In this document: piece by piece, positions 61,428 through 64,000 of the stretch
Numbering within the stretch: the first letter of the stretch is position 1
How the letters are laid out: each line of letters opens with the position of its first letter
Assembly (NCBI RefSeq): GCF_900142985.1
Contig: NZ_LT670849.1
Location: forward strand, 5,596,501 to 5,660,500
Direction: 5' to 3'
Origin: Bradyrhizobium erythrophlei
GTDB taxonomy: Bacteria > Pseudomonadota > Alphaproteobacteria > Rhizobiales > Xanthobacteraceae
DNA length: 64,000 nt
Translations under genes and position numbers: made by a program
Notes under the pieces: generated by a model
What the model was told of the DNA's origin: nothing
The model's input: the letters and a program-made list of their open reading frames with translations, nothing else
Database searches by the model: none

Positions 61428-62750
61428 ATGCACCATCGCACCATTGTGTGGTCCCTCGGCGTCGGCCTTCTGGCCGGCGCCGTCTTCGCTGCCGAGCCAC
61501 AAACGCAGCCCGGCGAAAATCCAAATCCGGTTCGCCTCATCCGCCGCCAGGCCCAGCCGCTTTCCGCGATGGCGCGTCTGGGCCGCGACATCTTTTTCGA
61601 CACCAACCTGTCGTCGTCGGGCAAGCTCGCTTGCGCGTCCTGTCACAGCCCGGACCATGCCTATGGTCCGCCGACCGACGCTCCCGTGATGCTGGGTGGT
61701 CCGGACCTGAAGCTGCAAGGCATGCGCGCGGTGCCGTCGCTGACCTATCTCGAGAAGCAGCCTGAATTCAGCATCGGTCCCGACGATCCGATGAACGAAA
61801 ACGTCGATCTGGCGCAGCTCGCCGAAGCCGGCAAGACCGCCGACCGCGCCCAGAAGAACGCGACCAGCACCGCGCAAACCGCCAACATCGTGCCGCAGGG
61901 CGGCCTGTTCTGGGACGGCCGCGCCGATACACTTCAGATCCAGGCCAACGGCCCCATGCTCGATCCGCGGGAAATGGACGGCGGCAGCGTCGAGATCATC
62001 GCCGAAAAACTGCGTAACGCGCCGTACGCGAAGAAGTTTGCGGCGTTGTTCGGCGAACGCATCTTCAAGGACACCAAGCTACTGGTCGCCGAGGCGACCT
62101 TTGCGGTTGGCCGCTATCAGTTCGAGGAGCCGAGCTTTCATCCCTACGACAGCAAGTACGACTACTGGCTGGAAGGCAAGGCCCGGCTGACCGAGGCCGA
62201 ATTGCGCGGCCTCAAGCTGTTCAACGATCCGGAAAAGGCCAACTGCGCCGGCTGCCACACCTCGCAGCCAAGCCGCGACGGCTATCCGCCGGCCTTTACC
62301 GACACGCAGTATGAGGCGCTCGCCGCGCCGCGCAATCTTGCGCTGTCCGACACAAAGGACGCCAACTTCTTCGATCTCGGGGTTTGCGGGCCTGTGCGCA
62401 AGGATATTGCCGACCAGACCCAGTTCTGCGGCATGTTCAAGACGCCGACGTTGCGCAATACCGCGGTGCGCAAGGTGTTCTTCCACAACGGCGTGTTCCA
62501 CACGCTGCAAGAGGTGATGGACTTCTATAACTTCCGCGACACCAATCCGGAGAAGGTTTATCCGCTCAGTGCCGACGGCAAGGTGCAGAAGTACAACGAT
62601 ATCCCCGCGCAATTTCACGCCAATGTCGACGTCGCCGATCCGCCGTTCGACCGCAAGCTCGGCGGAACGCCGGCAATGACGGCACAGGACGAGGCCGACA
62701 TCATCGCGTTCCTGCAAACGCTGAACGACGGTTACAAGCCGGCGCCGTGA
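61428..62750 (+). CDS. Di-heme cytochrome c peroxidase (MauG/CcpA type)
   Basis: 440 residues from the ATG at 61428; a GTG at 61413 overlapping the preceding stop is an alternative. A signal peptide (MHHRTIVWSLGVGLLAGAVF) precedes two heme motifs, CASCHSPDH and CAGCHTSQP, in the CCP/MauG layout (QPLSAMARLGRDIFFDTNLS; FKTPTLRNTAVRKVFFHNGV). It would reduce peroxide or oxidise a protein substrate in the periplasm. It is coupled to phosphoesterase 3, and the DNA coding its signal peptide resembles the 3' flanks of paralogues 1 and 2. Confidence 0.87.
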   Translation: MHHRTIVWSLGVGLLAGAVFAAEPQTQPGENPNPVRLIRRQAQPLSAMARLGRDIFFDTNLSSSGKLACASCHSPDHAYGPPTDAPVMLGGPDLKLQGMRAVPSLTYLEKQPEFSIGPDDPMNENVDLAQLAEAGKTADRAQKNATSTAQTANIVPQGGLFWDGRADTLQIQANGPMLDPREMDGGSVEIIAEKLRNAPYAKKFAALFGERIFKDTKLLVAEATFAVGRYQFEEPSFHPYDSKYDYWLEGKARLTEAELRGLKLFNDPEKANCAGCHTSQPSRDGYPPAFTDTQYEALAAPRNLALSDTKDANFFDLGVCGPVRKDIADQTQFCGMFKTPTLRNTAVRKVFFHNGVFHTLQEVMDFYNFRDTNPEKVYPLSADGKVQKYNDIPAQFHANVDVADPPFDRKLGGTPAMTAQDEADIIAFLQTLNDGYKPAP

Positions 62751-62760
62751 GGCGCGCCGC

Positions 62761-63999
62761 TCAATGCCGCCGCAGCAGCGGAATCATGCTGAAAGATAGA
62801 ATGACGCAGGCGAGCGTAATCACGAGCAGTCCCGCTGCATAATCTCCGGAACGTCCGATCGCGTATCCCATCAGCACCGGGGAGATGGCGCCGACGATGT
62901 TGGCAAGACCGGCGTAGATGCCAAATCCCATGGCCGTGACTTTCGGCGGGATCACCTCGGTTCCCATCGCAAACAGCGTTGGCACGGTGGTGCCCCAGGC
63001 GCCGGCACTGAGGGCCACCAGCACGGCGGAGACAACCGGGTTTTCGACGATGCTCGCGGCATAAACCAGAAGACCGGTTGCGGCCAGGCCCAGCATGCAA
63101 AGCCATGCCTTGATGCGCCATTTGTCCCCAAGCCAGCCACCGAGAAAATATCCGCCGATCATCAGCAGAAAAGGTAGCGAGGAGAAAAAACTGGATTGTT
63201 TGATATCGAAATGACGTGCGGTCTGGAGATAGGCGGGAAGCCAGCTGTTCAGGCCCCAGAGAAAAATCATGGCGCCGCAATCATAGAGCGCAAGGAGCCA
63301 AAACAGCTTGTTGCGAACGAGGATTCGGATCGCCTCGCGAATTGGAAGATCGTCGGTCGCGATCGACTTCGGGTCGGGCTTTTCCTTGTCGCGCACCAGG
63401 AACCACACGATCGGCAGCACGACGAGAATATTGAGACCTGCCAGCACATAAAAAGAGCCCCGCCAGCCGTATGCCGCGACCAGCATGATGATCAGCGGAA
63501 AGCCGACCATCGACCCGATCGGCGCGCCGATGCTCCAGACCGCCGTCGCCCGCCCGCGTTCCTCGGCTGGAAACCACTGCTTGACGGCGACATTCGCCGA
63601 ACCGAATTGCGGACCTTCGGTCAGGCCGATCATGATCCGGCCAGCCAACATCATGGCGTAGGACGTTGACCCGCCCATAATGGCCATCACAACGCCCAGG
63701 ATCAGCGCAATCGCCGACAGCGTGCGCCTCGGTCCAAAGAGGTCTGATGTGACGCTCAGAATCAGCGCCGAAAACCCGTAAGCGAAGACAAAGCCGGTCA
63801 TCAGCAGACCGAGCATCGTCGGATTGTCCCCGACGCCGATCGATTGCTTGAAATCGGCGTTGGTGAAGAGGACCGCGATGTTGATGCGGTCAAAGAAAGC
63901 GGTGGCGACGGCGACGAGCAGGATGATCACCACCATCCAGCGATAGACACCAGTTCGCGCGATCTGGCCGGTTTCCGACACAGCTGGCGCGCCGGTCGT
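62761..63999 (-). CDS. MFS transporter (ACS/phthalate permease-like), 5' end probably outside window
   Basis: At least 406 residues with about twelve membrane segments. AVATAFFDRINIAVLFTNAD, GRIMIGLTEGPQFGSANVAV and KQWFPAEERGRATAVWSIGA are typical of the anion:cation symporter group, which imports sugar acids or aromatic acids. A GTG at 63981 could start it, but the frame stays open with plausible codons to the right edge, so the true start may be beyond 64000. It is convergent with the peroxidase gene. Confidence 0.85.
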   Translation of the reverse strand, partial: TTGAPAVSETGQIARTGVYRWMVVIILLVAVATAFFDRINIAVLFTNADFKQSIGVGDNPTMLGLLMTGFVFAYGFSALILSVTSDLFGPRRTLSAIALILGVVMAIMGGSTSYAMMLAGRIMIGLTEGPQFGSANVAVKQWFPAEERGRATAVWSIGAPIGSMVGFPLIIMLVAAYGWRGSFYVLAGLNILVVLPIVWFLVRDKEKPDPKSIATDDLPIREAIRILVRNKLFWLLALYDCGAMIFLWGLNSWLPAYLQTARHFDIKQSSFFSSLPFLLMIGGYFLGGWLGDKWRIKAWLCMLGLAATGLLVYAASIVENPVVSAVLVALSAGAWGTTVPTLFAMGTEVIPPKVTAMGFGIYAGLANIVGAISPVLMGYAIGRSGDYAAGLLVITLACVILSFSMIPLLRRH

Positions 64000-64000
64000 C

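Overview
The window is high-GC chromosomal DNA whose gene content and short dispersed palindromes look like a Bradyrhizobium-type alphaproteobacterium (Bradyrhizobiaceae, Hyphomicrobiales). Pointers are a CO-dehydrogenase-like cox accessory cluster, a Usg-family protein, groESL with CIRCE sites, an Anbu proteasome-like protein with its ATP-grasp/alpha-E/transglutaminase partners, and several families of palindromic intergenic repeats. This assignment is inference from family knowledge; no rRNA or tRNA gene was found to anchor it.

Layout. 1-8.2 kb: the 5' part of pcaB (protocatechuate catabolism) on the minus strand, then a plus-strand cox/xdh-type molybdenum-hydroxylase cluster (coxG-like, coxS, coxM, coxD, coxE, two XdhC-type genes, a MoeA/MobA-like fusion). 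It has small and medium subunits but no catalytic large subunit. 8.2-12.8 kb: two small proteins and a TetR-HlyD-ABC-permease efflux operon behind a perfect 18-bp palindrome. 12.8-23.7 kb: DUF488 and DUF72 genes, two membrane glycosyltransferases, a YkuD-like DUF2778 protein, a GNAT, a Yip1-signal peptidase I fusion, an MmyB-type regulator and small stress-type proteins, with two long double-hairpin repeats. 24-30 kb: an SH3-domain secreted protein, a three-gene ArsR/AHSA1/RibD-like cassette inserted downstream of groESL and bracketed by a 33-bp direct repeat that is also a terminator, groESL, and usg. 30-36 kb: a histone-tail-like cupin, a DUF3829-like protein, a nucleoside transporter, an MFS exporter and a GT-C-like membrane protein.

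36-44 kb, minus strand: SDR, Anbu, an OFA-type MFS, a di-heme cytochrome c, a transglutaminase, an alpha-E protein and a circularly permuted ATP-grasp. The last three plus Anbu are a known but biochemically poorly understood peptide-ligation/proteolysis module. 44-55 kb: molybdopterin-binding CinA-like protein, gpt, a conserved hypothetical, a frameshifted MetE-type gene, GST, an HCCA-isomerase-like thioredoxin-fold protein, then a minus-strand run of amidase, M20, M81, 3-methyladenine glycosylase and M20 carboxypeptidase genes.

55.6-64 kb: three tandem secreted phosphoesterase (phospholipase C/AcpA-like) paralogues, each with the same promoter-proximal block and the same 3' flank, followed by a di-heme peroxidase whose signal-peptide coding region is homologous to that 3' flank, and a convergent MFS gene running off the right edge.

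Most notable: (i) 167-169 bp double-hairpin repeats whose stems differ between copies but stay paired; (ii) the Anbu/ATP-grasp module; (iii) the phosphoesterase triplication with a signal peptide sharing ancestry with intergenic hairpins; (iv) the cox cluster lacking coxL; (v) three CIRCE-geometry sites upstream of groESL; (vi) the terminator-bracketed cassette.
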